From Streptomyces sp. NBC_01016 (GTDB lineage Bacteria; Actinomycetota; Actinomycetes; Streptomycetales; Streptomycetaceae): 64,000 nt of DNA. Each line of letters opens with the position of its first letter. Position 1 is the stretch's first letter. The stretch spans positions 2,356,001 through 2,420,000 of the forward strand of contig NZ_JAPEOQ010000002.1 in assembly GCF_026341035.1 (NCBI RefSeq), given 5' to 3'. The position numbers and the translations under genes were made by a program. The notes beneath the pieces are model-generated. The model worked only from the letters and a program-made list of their open reading frames with translations, did no database searches and was not told the origin of the DNA. This document shows positions 27,299-35,031 of this stretch, one piece after another.

Positions 27299-27735
27299 CC
27301 GAACGCCCAGTCCTCGAAGCCCTGCTGCCAGCCGTCGGCGCCTTTCTCCCAGCCGGGCTTGTTCCCGGGCAGGTCCGGGTGGGTTTGGTCGTACTGCCAC
27401 TGGCCGACCGGGCCGGAGGGCAGCGAGGCGAGGTTCTCGTCGGTGGGCGTGAAGTTGTCGATGCCCAGCTCCTCGGCCTGTTCGTAGCCGGCGATGGTCT
27501 CGTTCAACTTGTCGACGATGTCCTCGGAGTACTTGATCAGCTCGCCCATGCCGTAGTCCCAGGACTCCAGGAAGCCGTCGACCGCCGAGGTGACAACTTC
27601 TGATCCGGCGTGCGTGGCATGGGAGGCGATGTCGCTCTTCTTGGCGCGGACGTCCTTGGCCGCGACCATCGACTCCTCCAGCGGTGCCACTGTGCGCTGC
27701 AACGCGGAGATCTCGACCTTGTAGCCGTCACTCAC
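27295..27735 (-). CDS. WXG100-like small secreted protein/chaperone of the RHS toxin
   Basis: The GTG at 27735 overlaps the preceding stop (GTGA) and gives 146 residues, mostly two amphipathic helices (VEISALQRTVAPLEESM, then DYGMGELIKYSEDIVDKLNE) and an acidic Trp/Gly-rich tail. Length, helical hairpin and position before a WXG-like RHS toxin match the small partner proteins of type VII (ESX) effectors, which pair with the helical N-terminus of the toxin for export. The exact WxG turn is not conserved, so the family assignment is moderate. The ATGA overlap with the toxin gene supports co-translation. Confidence 0.65.
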   Translation of the reverse strand: MSDGYKVEISALQRTVAPLEESMVAAKDVRAKKSDIASHATHAGSEVVTSAVDGFLESWDYGMGELIKYSEDIVDKLNETIAGYEQAEELGIDNFTPTDENLASLPSGPVGQWQYDQTHPDLPGNKPGWEKGADGWQQGFEDWAFG

Positions 27736-28088
27736 CGGGGATCGCTCCCCTTGCTGGGTTCGGCGCTGTCCGCGGGATCGGGGCGCAGTGGGTCCACAAG
27801 CTCGGCGGGCAGTAGCTGCGGTGCGCTTCCGGCAAGATCCACGACCAGTCCGTGATCCTCGGGCAGCAGTGTCATCAGGTCCGCACCCAGAGTGGAGAAC
27901 CACTCGCACGCCCCGGCGTAGCGGGCCAGCTCCGCCACGGACGAGAACACCGCGACCAGTGGCCCCTCCGGCCCCTCGACCGCAAAGAACCCAGGCTCCT
28001 CGCCCCGCTGGAAGTACCAGCGGCCCCGCAGGAGCGCCTCACGTATCTCGCCGGGCAAATCCGCCTCGGCCGTCCCCCGACCTGCCAT
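27732..28088 (-). CDS. SseB-domain-like protein, first gene of the RHS cassette
   Basis: This 118-residue protein starts at the ATG at 28088 (an ATG at 28097 is possible). It reads like an SseB N-terminal domain: RGRWYFQRGEEPGFFAVEG, then LVAVFSSVAELARYAG, then ADLMTLLPEDHGLVVDLAG. Such proteins are common beside actinobacterial ESX and polymorphic-toxin genes, where they are thought to help secretion. It overlaps the WXG100-like gene by 4 bases. Immediately upstream is a transposase scar (28150-28325), so its native promoter may have been replaced. Confidence 0.65.
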   Translation of the reverse strand: MAGRGTAEADLPGEIREALLRGRWYFQRGEEPGFFAVEGPEGPLVAVFSSVAELARYAGACEWFSTLGADLMTLLPEDHGLVVDLAGSAPQLLPAELVDPLRPDPADSAEPSKGSDPR

Positions 28089-28149
28089 GCGCAACATCCA
28101 ATCATGGGCGCATGATGTGTCGGCGTGCCGGGTCGTCCGGAGGCAGCGG

Positions 28150-28325
28150 CCCCGCAGGCCGGGATGGCCGGCCGGCGGCTTACGGCAGCAAGGTGCGGCC
28201 GGCGGCGGAATCTTGCACGCTCGCCGCGGTGACCAGCACCGCCAGAGGCAGTCCGAGGGTGTCGGTGATGATGCTGTGTTTGCATCCGACGATCTTCTTG
28301 CCCGCCTCGGATCGGCGGCGACAAA
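28150..28325 (-). pseudogene. Remnant of an IS5-family transposase
   Basis: Read on the - strand this stretch encodes GKKIVGCKHSIITDTLG and PLAVLVTAASVQDSAAG, the middle of an IS5/IS4-type DDE transposase (canonical form KKIVGRKRH..DTLGLLLAV). Start, end and catalytic context are missing, and no inverted repeats are seen. It closely resembles a second remnant at 40728-41070, so both probably derive from the same element type. It separates the SseB-like gene from the + strand gene at 28335 and appears to have clipped the 5' end of the latter. Confidence 0.75.
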
Positions 28326-28334
28326 ACGGGCGCG

Positions 28335-28643
28335 GTGCAGAACGTGGTCGGCCAGAACATCTCCAATGTTCACCAGCACGCCGCGCCTCACACGACCACA
28401 GACCCCGCCGCCGTGCGAGACCTCTTGGCTGCGTTCCGCGTACAGGTCGACCAGGCGTCACTGGAGAATGCCGACGTGCTGCGCGCCATGACCACCCGCA
28501 ACGACACTCAACTCGCCGACCCAGCTGAACACGCGGAAGGTCTGCGGGGCGTCGCCGGGGCCTTGCCTGCGCTTGTGGTCGGGACGGCCGTGCAGCAGGG
28601 AGGGGAGGCGTTGGCCAATGCCATTGCAGGGCTGGTGAGTTGA
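28335..28643 (+). CDS. Hypothetical protein, possibly 5'-truncated by the IS remnant
   Basis: This 102-residue frame starts at GTG 28335, but the reading frame has no stop until it runs into the transposase remnant, so the true start may be lost. The N-terminus (VQNVVGQNISNVHQH) is a short Asn/Val/Gln/Gly beta-type motif, followed by a helical domain with Ala/Leu/Asp composition. Actinobacterial STAND NTPases and their partners often carry such N- or C-terminal motifs. No function can be assigned. It converges with the 28698 gene across about 54 bases. Confidence 0.5.
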   Translation: MQNVVGQNISNVHQHAAPHTTTDPAAVRDLLAAFRVQVDQASLENADVLRAMTTRNDTQLADPAEHAEGLRGVAGALPALVVGTAVQQGGEALANAIAGLVS

Positions 28644-28686
28644 AGGGTTTCGGGTGCGGATCCTTGCAGTGATGCTCGGTTCGTCG

Positions 28687-28700
28687 TGACCCATGGGTCA
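28687..28700. repeat. Perfect 14-bp palindrome at a convergent gene end
   Basis: TGACCCATGGGTCA is a perfect 14-bp palindrome between convergent genes, and its right end supplies the TGA stop of the - strand gene ending at 28698. It has no loop, so it is a poor hairpin terminator. It could be a protein-binding site or chance. Confidence 0.3.
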
Positions 28701-29222
28701 GCGTGCGTCGTCGTTCCCGGGGTGTTTGCTCAGGAACTCGTTGGCAGCCTCGACTGCTTCCCGGTTGAGCTCTTCACGCGAGATGCCCCAGTTCTCTTCC
28801 CAGCCGTCCAGGTTGTGCGCGCAGTGGACGAGCGGTTCCAGGTCTTCCGGATATCCAAGGTCGTAGGCGATGTCTGCCCGGATGAGGTGTGTCCCGGTGG
28901 CCGGGTCGAGCGACCCGTCGGCGATCTGGCCGGTGATCCAGTGCGCCATCGCCCACTTCGCGGCCCGGGGATCGGCCGGCGGGTGGAAGACCAGCCCCAA
29001 CTCGTCCAGCACCTCGTCGTAGAGCTCGGATGCTTCGGGCTCCTCGTTGCGAAGGAGGCCCGCCAGCAGGGCGAGTGAAGGGCTCTCGACGCCGGCGATC
29101 AGGGCGTCCAGCCCGGCCTGAATGAGGCGGTCGGATCCGACATGCCTTCCGAATGCCCTCTCGCGTGCGAGGTGACTGAGCTGCTTGAGCGCCTCGTCCT
29201 GCGTCATCAGGGCCTTCTTCAT
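28698..29222 (-). CDS. Hypothetical acidic protein, possible immunity protein
   Basis: The start is set at the ATG at 29222 (MKKALMTQDEALKQL), giving 174 residues; ATG 29207 is an alternative. The protein is acidic and helical, with the segment YDEVLDELGLVFHPPADPRAAKWAMAHWITGQIADGSLDP and no membrane segment. I do not recognise the family. Size, acidity and the polymorphic-toxin surroundings fit an orphan immunity protein, but this is inference. The IS1182-type element begins about 70 bases upstream (29293), so its promoter region may have been disrupted. Confidence 0.55.
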   Translation of the reverse strand: MKKALMTQDEALKQLSHLARERAFGRHVGSDRLIQAGLDALIAGVESPSLALLAGLLRNEEPEASELYDEVLDELGLVFHPPADPRAAKWAMAHWITGQIADGSLDPATGTHLIRADIAYDLGYPEDLEPLVHCAHNLDGWEENWGISREELNREAVEAANEFLSKHPGNDDAR

Positions 29223-29292
29223 CGGTGTCTGGGTGCGGCAGCCTCGCATCCCCGCCGCGTCAGCGCCAACGGTTTCGGGCGTGCTTCCTCTG

Positions 29293-30759
29293 AGCTTGAC
29301 TCTGTCGGGGATCTTGGAGTCTTCCGGTGCGGCAGCATGATCTACGGGCATGCTCGGGGAGTTCCGCCGACCGATGTAGCTGTCGAGGCGCCCGTTGTCT
29401 CTGCGTCCCCGTTCCGGTGAGCACGTTCCGCCTCTGACCGCGCGGATCGCGCGGGCAAGCAACCCAGGTGGCACGACGGCGATATGGGTGCGGGACCGGC
29501 TGGATGGGCTGTGGCGCGACGAGGACTTCGCGGACTGGTACCCCAGGGACGGGCGCCCGGGGCTCTCGCCCGCTCAACTGGCCACCGTCTGTGTGCTGCA
29601 GTTCGTGCTCGGCCTGTCGGACCGGCAAACCAAGCCCGTGACCAGGATTCTTGCCACCGGAAACGACGCCGTCCGGCTTCTGGAACACCTCTACCTTCAC
29701 GGAGCGGACCACATGTCCGGCCCTCGCATCCAGGCTCTGCGGCAGATCATGATGCAGAACTATCACCGTGATGCTGCTGGGCACCTACGCTGGCGCACCG
29801 CCGAGAAGGAAGGCGGGGCGGGACTGCCGCCGTCGTCGAGGGCGATCATCTCGCCCTACGACACGTCGGCCCGCTATGCACGGCACGGGCACATCATCAG
29901 CTGGAAGGGGTTCGCCGCTCATCTGACCGAGACCTGTGCTGCCGACGGCCCCAACGTGATCACGGATGTCGCCACCACTGCGGCCACCACTCACGACAGC
30001 CAGGTCCTGCCCGGCATCCACACCCGCCTGGCACGCCGCCAACTGCTGCCTGCCGAGCACCTGGTCGACGCCGGCTACACCTCCCTACCCCACCTGGAAC
30101 AAGCCGCCCGTGAACACCAGGTCACCGTCTCCGGGCCGTTGAAGAGCAATCCCACGCACCAGCATCGCCGCAACGAGGGCTTCGCCCGGGACGACTTCCA
30201 TGTCGACTTCGATCGTCAGCAGGTCACTTGTCCCCAGGGGCAGGTCAGCGTGGGCTGGCACGGCCCCTACCCGACCTCCTCGCCCACTGCGGCCCCGCTG
30301 ATCGTGGCCAGGTTCACCATGAGCCAGTGTCGTCCCTGCCCGGCTCGCGCCCAGTGCACCAGCACCGCCGACAGCGCTCGCACCGTGGGCTTTCTTCCGC
30401 GCGAGCTCCGTGACCTGCAACTCCGCGTTCGCGCCGAGCAGCAGACGCCCGAGTGGAAGGCCCGCTACGCGGTCCGCTCCGGAGTGGAGGGCACGGTCAA
30501 CGAGTTCGCCCACGGCCACGGTATGCGGCGCTGCCGCTACCGGGGGCAGGGAAAGGCCCACGTCCAGCACGTCCTGACGGCCATCGCCATCAATATCGAG
30601 CGCCTCGGCGGACTGTCACCGGCTGAGGAATCCCCCAGGCCCTGCCAGCCGACTGCCTTCCAGAAGTACCTCGACCAGCACGAGATTCCTCGCCCGAAGT
30701 TCTGGCGAACCCTGGGAAGTTGACTCCGCCGACACCAAGATCCCCGACAGAGTCAAGCT
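29293..30759 (+). mobile_element. IS1182-family insertion sequence, internally deleted
   Basis: The element is bounded by perfect 25-bp inverted repeats at 29293-29317 and 30735-30759 (left end begins AGCTTGACTCTGTCGGGG). It contains one transposase frame. It is about 1467 bp, shorter than intact IS1182 elements, because the transposase lacks an internal block. No matching target duplication is seen at the outer edges. The right end abuts the stop codon of the NACHT gene. The first 250 bases of a second copy occur at 34782-35031. Confidence 0.85.
29395..30723 (+). CDS. IS1182-family transposase, missing its central part
   Basis: A 442-residue transposase starts at TTG 29395 (SLRPRSGEHVPPLTARIARA). 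The N-terminal helix-turn-helix region and the C-terminal half (ISPYDTSARYARHGHIISWKG, LVDAGYTSLPHLEQAA, CRPCPARAQCT, YAVRSGVEGTVNEFAHGHGM) match IS1182-type enzymes. From memory of the family, about 110-120 residues are missing between GLSDRQ and TRILATGNDA, including the region with the first catalytic Asp (TDSTH in relatives). The frame is kept, so the deletion is in-frame, but the product is probably inactive. The element could still move if an intact copy exists elsewhere. Confidence 0.85.
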   Translation: MSLRPRSGEHVPPLTARIARASNPGGTTAIWVRDRLDGLWRDEDFADWYPRDGRPGLSPAQLATVCVLQFVLGLSDRQTKPVTRILATGNDAVRLLEHLYLHGADHMSGPRIQALRQIMMQNYHRDAAGHLRWRTAEKEGGAGLPPSSRAIISPYDTSARYARHGHIISWKGFAAHLTETCAADGPNVITDVATTAATTHDSQVLPGIHTRLARRQLLPAEHLVDAGYTSLPHLEQAAREHQVTVSGPLKSNPTHQHRRNEGFARDDFHVDFDRQQVTCPQGQVSVGWHGPYPTSSPTAAPLIVARFTMSQCRPCPARAQCTSTADSARTVGFLPRELRDLQLRVRAEQQTPEWKARYAVRSGVEGTVNEFAHGHGMRRCRYRGQGKAHVQHVLTAIAINIERLGGLSPAEESPRPCQPTAFQKYLDQHEIPRPKFWRTLGS

Positions 30760-33085
30760 AAGGGTGCGGCGCTGTGGCTTCGGCGGCTCCGCCCACGGGC
30801 GAGGACTGCTTTTGCCCTCCCTTCGGCCCGGAAGGTGGCGTTGCCGGGAGGGGCGTCGCCAGGTGGCCCCGGAGCCGCTCATGGCGGAACTGGTACACGG
30901 CACCCGCCCGCCGCAGTACGTCGCGTGAACAGGCATCCTCCAGGAACGCCACCGGCCGCCACGGAACACGCCCCTTCAGGGGAAGCCAGATACGAACCAG
31001 AGCAACCCACTGACCATACGCCGTCATGCAGAGGCAGTAGCCGAACCCGCCGCCGAACGCACCTTCCAGCCCGAAGACGAGCCCGATCTGGAAGCTGCGG
31101 AGCGGAGTCTCGGTGAAGCTGGCCGTCACACCCGCGATGAGTCCGAGCGCGAGCGCCCAGACGACGAGTTGGGCGATCGCGTTCTCGCGGTTCTGCCTCA
31201 GCAGGTCGACGCAGCCCACAGACTTCTTCACGTCGATGGGCGTCTCCAGCCAGGTCATGAGCGCGAGCGCGGTCCCGGCTGACAGCCCGATGGTGAGCGG
31301 GAACTGGGCTGCCGCCACGAGCCCGCCGCCGAGCCCGTCGCCCAGCGCCAGCAACGGCAGGAGCAGCCGGTCGACGAGCACGATGAGCAGCGCGACGACG
31401 AATCCGATGCGGGCGGCCAGGAAGGCCTTGAGCAAGAGTCCGTGGAAGAACTGTCTGTCCCAGTCTTCCCTGTCGTGGCCGGTCAGGCGGACCTGCACGG
31501 GAGGGCGCGGCTCCGACTGTGGCACGGAGTTGGCGCGCCAGTAGGCGTATCCGAAGGCCGGCCCGGACACGAGTCCGTGCAGCAGCCCGACGACCAGGCC
31601 GCGCAGGATCGCGAACCCGAGTCCGTGCGACGTGGCGATCAGGTTCACGGGAATGTTCCCGATCCCGGTTGCCAGCGCGAAGGGGAGCCCTGCCAGGAAT
31701 GAGATCACGGCCGTCCGCGCGCGCAGGCTCATCTCCGTGCCGAGCCGCCACCACGCCAGGTCAGGGCCACCGGTCTGGTTCAGATGGTCGGCGAGGTACC
31801 CGAGCCAGCGGCGGGCGCGCCGCGGGCTCCACTGCCGGGGAGGCGGGTTCGGGTCGCCGGGGCGCCGGCCGTAAGCTGCCGGAATCAAGCTGCTCAGGAG
31901 GTGTTCCTCGATCTCCTCCCGGGATGCGAACTCGAGCAGGTCTTTGGGGGTGCGCCCAGGACCGTCGCGTCTGTCGCCGTCCCCCGTGGCGGCCCTCTCA
32001 CCGTAGATGTCGCGAATAAGAGAGACCATCAGGGGCGTGGTCAGGACCCCACGCAGGTTCCTGTGGGCCGGGGTGTCGGGACGGTCGCGCAGTCCCGCCA
32101 GTACGTGATTCCACTCGGACTTGATGGTCGGGGCGCTGCCGAGCACCAGGAAGCTCTCCGCGTCGTCCGGAGTGAGAGCGGTCAGTTCGATCGCGGCGGC
32201 GCGGTGGAGGCCTCTGGTTCTGTCGGACGCGGCGGCGTACGAATCTGTACGGCTGGTCAGAACCAACGGGCCGTCGTACGAGTTGAGTTGGTCGATCGCA
32301 AGAGGCCGGAGTTCTTCGGCGATCTCGTCGAATCCGTCCAGCACAGGGAGGATCATCGTCTTCTCGACCAGGGCGGTGGCGACCGTAGTCCCGCCGTCGG
32401 TGATGGTGTCCATACCGGTCGTGTCACGAGTCAGCCGACTGCTCAGCCACTTCTCCAACTTCTCGTCCTTGGGATTCCACGCCCCCAGACTGAAGAACTC
32501 CGGAACGGGCTCACCGGGCAGCGGGTTCTTCAGCAGTTCCAGGACGAGTCGCAGGCCGAGGACGGTCTTTCCCGAACCGACGTCGCCCAGCACTACCAGC
32601 CGGCCGGAGGGCACCTTCCTGTACGTCTTGGTGATGTCTCCCGAGGCCTCGCGCAGGTCCAGTGGTTCGGCCGTCCCCTCCGGGGCGTCGCAGATGTGGG
32701 CCCAGTGGTCCATCCGGGCCTCGTCGGCCGTTGTCCAGCGCACGGGCAGCAGCCGCGCGTTCGGATGCCCGACCTTCCGCTGCCGGGTCTCGTTCCGCCA
32801 GCGGACTTTGACAGCTTCGGCCAGCCTTCCCGCGGCCCTGCGGAGTTCGTCCCGCGAATCCGGCTCGTCCCGCGGCCGCGGCTCGCTCGCCGGTATCTGC
32901 TCCTGCCCGGCTGTCATAGGCGGGGAGAAGTGGACGTGCACCCCGCCGGTGAAATCTCTGCCCTGGATCACCGGCCCGTGGATGACGGCGCCGTCGCTCA
33001 CCTTGTTCACATGCGACCCGGAGGGCTCGTCACCCTTCTCCTTGGGCTCGGGTGCCCCGCCGTCGGTATGAGCCACGTCACTCAT
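30758..33085 (-). CDS. NACHT-type STAND NTPase with multi-pass membrane C-terminus
   Basis: The 775-residue protein starts at ATG 33085. Residues about 24-52 carry a Gly/Val motif (VIHGPVIQGRDFTGGV). The NTPase core has Walker A LGDVGSGKTVLGL (about 165), Walker B LPVLDGFDEIAEEL (about 250) and sensor LVLTSRTDSY. After about residue 440 there are some 7-8 hydrophobic helices, then a Pro/Ser-rich tail. NACHT proteins are immune sensors in bacteria; the membrane region is a plausible effector or anchor. The stop codon (TAG, 30758-30760) lies on the end of the IS1182 element, so the natural C-terminus may have been cut. It overlaps the upstream DUF6801-like gene by 8 bases. Confidence 0.83.
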   Translation of the reverse strand: MSDVAHTDGGAPEPKEKGDEPSGSHVNKVSDGAVIHGPVIQGRDFTGGVHVHFSPPMTAGQEQIPASEPRPRDEPDSRDELRRAAGRLAEAVKVRWRNETRQRKVGHPNARLLPVRWTTADEARMDHWAHICDAPEGTAEPLDLREASGDITKTYRKVPSGRLVVLGDVGSGKTVLGLRLVLELLKNPLPGEPVPEFFSLGAWNPKDEKLEKWLSSRLTRDTTGMDTITDGGTTVATALVEKTMILPVLDGFDEIAEELRPLAIDQLNSYDGPLVLTSRTDSYAAASDRTRGLHRAAAIELTALTPDDAESFLVLGSAPTIKSEWNHVLAGLRDRPDTPAHRNLRGVLTTPLMVSLIRDIYGERAATGDGDRRDGPGRTPKDLLEFASREEIEEHLLSSLIPAAYGRRPGDPNPPPRQWSPRRARRWLGYLADHLNQTGGPDLAWWRLGTEMSLRARTAVISFLAGLPFALATGIGNIPVNLIATSHGLGFAILRGLVVGLLHGLVSGPAFGYAYWRANSVPQSEPRPPVQVRLTGHDREDWDRQFFHGLLLKAFLAARIGFVVALLIVLVDRLLLPLLALGDGLGGGLVAAAQFPLTIGLSAGTALALMTWLETPIDVKKSVGCVDLLRQNRENAIAQLVVWALALGLIAGVTASFTETPLRSFQIGLVFGLEGAFGGGFGYCLCMTAYGQWVALVRIWLPLKGRVPWRPVAFLEDACSRDVLRRAGAVYQFRHERLRGHLATPLPATPPSGPKGGQKQSSPVGGAAEATAPHP

Positions 33086-34031
33086 CCCGACCCTCCGCGC
33101 GGCTGCGGTGTCGGCCCCACCAGCCGATCCCGGCCGCGACCGCGCTCACCACGAGGAAGGCCGCGATCGCGCCCACCGGCACCGGCCAGTGCGCGCCGCC
33201 ATTCGTGGAGGCGTCGGCCGCGACGGTGCCCGGTGCGCCGGGCTGAGAGGGCTTCGGTGTACTGCTGGGTGAACCGGAGGGGCTCTGTCCCTTTGCCGAT
33301 GAGGAAGCCGACGCGGACGCCGAACCCGAGCCGCCGGGGTCGGCCTTTCCCGGCCCCCCTGACGATCCCGACGCTTCCGTCTTCCCGTGTCTGCCCGGCG
33401 TGAGCGGTGCCCCCGAAGCGGTTGGGCCCATCGAGGCGGGTATCACCTTGAAGGTCGCCAACAACCCGCTCTGCCCGCTGTTGAGGTCGCACGATGTATC
33501 GATCTTGCCTGCGGGTGTCTCGTCCCCGTCGGCGTTCCGTGGAGTCAGGTGAAGGTCGATCGAGCCAACGATGATCTTCGCAGGGCCCGAGCGGTGGAAG
33601 ACGAACGAGGGGATGGTACCGCTCGCCGGGACGGTCAGCGCATCGGAATCCCTGACCGCCGTCCTGGCCACCTTGAGCCGCATGGTGACGGGGAGATTGC
33701 CCTCCGGTGCGGCGACAATGGCGTGCACCTCTGCCGTGCCCTCGACCGTGGCCGCGCCGACGAACCGGAGTGTCCTGATGACGTTGGAACCGACCGTCGC
33801 CGCCGTCCGGATCGGCTGCAGCGGGGTGGGTCGTCCGACCGTGTGGGTGTGCGAGGCGTTCCACACGACCGTCGCTGTCATCGGCTCGTCCCCGATCACC
33901 GGAAACGGGCACGTGTAGCGCAGCGAACTCGGATCCGGCGCCGCGACCGCGGAGCCGGATCCCAAGACAGCGACAAGGACGACAAGCGCCGCTGTCCAGC
34001 CGTGTAACGCGGCCCTGGGCAGGATCTTCAT
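33078..34031 (-). CDS. Secreted, membrane-anchored DUF6801-like protein
   Basis: The 317-residue protein has a signal peptide (MKILPRAALHGWTAALVVLVA..AVAAP), then a domain beginning SSLRYTCPFPVIGDEPMT, a pattern I associate with DUF6801 extracellular proteins of actinomycetes. A long Ser/Gly/Pro/Ala linker (about 205-275), one C-terminal membrane helix (PVGAIAAFLVVSAVAAGIGW) and a basic tail follow. It should sit outside the cell, anchored to the membrane. Because it is co-transcribed with and overlaps the NACHT NTPase gene, it could be a surface sensor or receptor that feeds the NTPase; that link is inferred from position only. Confidence 0.75.
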   Translation of the reverse strand: MKILPRAALHGWTAALVVLVAVLGSGSAVAAPDPSSLRYTCPFPVIGDEPMTATVVWNASHTHTVGRPTPLQPIRTAATVGSNVIRTLRFVGAATVEGTAEVHAIVAAPEGNLPVTMRLKVARTAVRDSDALTVPASGTIPSFVFHRSGPAKIIVGSIDLHLTPRNADGDETPAGKIDTSCDLNSGQSGLLATFKVIPASMGPTASGAPLTPGRHGKTEASGSSGGPGKADPGGSGSASASASSSAKGQSPSGSPSSTPKPSQPGAPGTVAADASTNGGAHWPVPVGAIAAFLVVSAVAAGIGWWGRHRSRAEGRDE

Positions 34032-34282
34032 GTGGCGGCTCCCGTGAAAGCGTCGGTCACCAGCCTGGGGCGATGCTGCGGAGACTGGGCGAACGGGGAC
34101 CTCATATGGTGAAACGGTTCCATTGAGTCGTCAATAACCTTCTGTGCCTGCCGAGTTGAGATGATGTGATGAGGTCGTGATGCATTCGCGTGCCAAAGTT
34201 GCCAGGAAGCGGGGCGAGTGGACATGGTGATGCGCTGTCACGGTAAATAGGGGGGGGCGGCTCCTGAGTTCGGAGGTTTTCT
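34032..34282. promoter_or_regulatory. Divergent promoter region between the DUF6801-like/NACHT operon and the 122-aa gene
   Basis: About 250 bases separate two divergent transcription units. The stretch 34120-34200 is less GC-rich than its surroundings and is where promoters would be expected, but I see no convincing -35/-10 pair. CGGAGG at 34273-34278 is the ribosome binding site for the GTG at 34283. Sharing one control region fits the idea that the two units work together. Confidence 0.4.
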
Positions 34283-34651
34283 GTGGAACCGATTGCAGCC
34301 GATCTACTCATGGCCTTTGCGGGCAGTACAGCGGGGGCGGCGGGGCAACAGGCGTGGCAGTCACTGCGGGCGCTGGTGACGCGTGACCCGGGGGAAGGAG
34401 CGCACGGGCAGAGAGAGTTGATGGCGCTGGAAGGAGAGCCCGGTAGGCTCGAGCGCGCACAGGAGTTGGCTGCAGCACTGACTTCACGGGCCGCGCAGGA
34501 TTCCGAGTTCGCCCGGCTGCTGGAGGCGTGGCGTCAGGACGCCAGGCCAATGCGGACCGGCGCGGGCGATGTGCGGAACGAAATCTCCGGCACCGTGCAC
34601 GGGCGCGTCGTGACGGGTCGGGACTTCAACGGACCGGTCACCCTCAACTGA
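34283..34651 (+). CDS. Small helical protein with C-terminal NACHT-matching Gly/Val motif
   Basis: The 122-residue protein starts at GTG 34283 behind CGGAGG. Residues 1-90 are helical (MAFAGSTAGAAGQQAWQSL...). The last 22 residues contain ISGTVHGRVVTGRDFNGPV, nearly the same as the N-terminal motif of the divergently encoded NACHT protein (VIHGPVIQGRDFTGGV). Matching short beta motifs in an NTPase and a neighbouring small protein are what is expected of bacterial amyloid signalling pairs, in which the NTPase oligomerises and templates the partner. The helical part would then be the effector or adaptor. No enzyme motif is seen. Confidence 0.65.
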   Translation: MEPIAADLLMAFAGSTAGAAGQQAWQSLRALVTRDPGEGAHGQRELMALEGEPGRLERAQELAAALTSRAAQDSEFARLLEAWRQDARPMRTGAGDVRNEISGTVHGRVVTGRDFNGPVTLN

Positions 34652-34670
34652 GGGCTCGCGGCCCCGCGCC

Positions 34671-34684
34671 GCCCCTGACGGGGC
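34671..34684 (+). terminator. Small GC hairpin after the 122-aa gene
   Basis: GCCCCTGACGGGGC forms a 5-bp stem with a TGAC loop about 20 bases after the stop codon at 34651. No T tract follows. It is a weak candidate terminator of the type often found in streptomycetes. Confidence 0.3.
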
Positions 34685-34781
34685 ACGATCAAGCGTCAAC
34701 GAGATCTCGCGGGCGCGAGTGAAGCTGTGGCGGAGCCTTTGCGGGCGTTGTTCGCCGCAGTTGCCCGGCCGTTGGCAACTG

Positions 34782-35031
34782 AGCTTGACTTTGTCGGGGA
34801 TCTTGGAGTTTCCCGGTGCGGCAGCATGATCGACGGGCATGCTCGGGTAGTTCCGCCGACCGATGCAGCTGTCGAGGTGCCCGTTGTCCCTTCGCCCCCG
34901 TTCCGGTGAGCAAGTTCCACCTCTGACTGCGCGGATCGCGCGGGCGAGCAACCCGGGTGGTACGACGGCGATATGGTTGCGTGACCGGTTGGACGGGCTG
35001 TGGTGCGACGAGGACTTCGCCGACTGGTACC
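34782..35031 (+). mobile_element. 5' fragment of a second IS1182-type element
   Basis: These 250 bases align without gaps to 29293-29542: left inverted repeat (one mismatch in the visible core), leader and the first codons of the transposase up to DEDFADWY. The rest is absent. At 35032 the sequence switches to the end of a different insertion sequence, and the missing IS1182 part does not resume on its far side (36242). The fragment is therefore a truncation scar, not a simple nested insertion. Confidence 0.8.

Noticed and set aside
28335..28643. Toxin-antitoxin pair with the convergent 28698-29222 gene
   Set aside because: The genes converge rather than form an operon, neither has toxin or antitoxin motifs, and the first is probably truncated.
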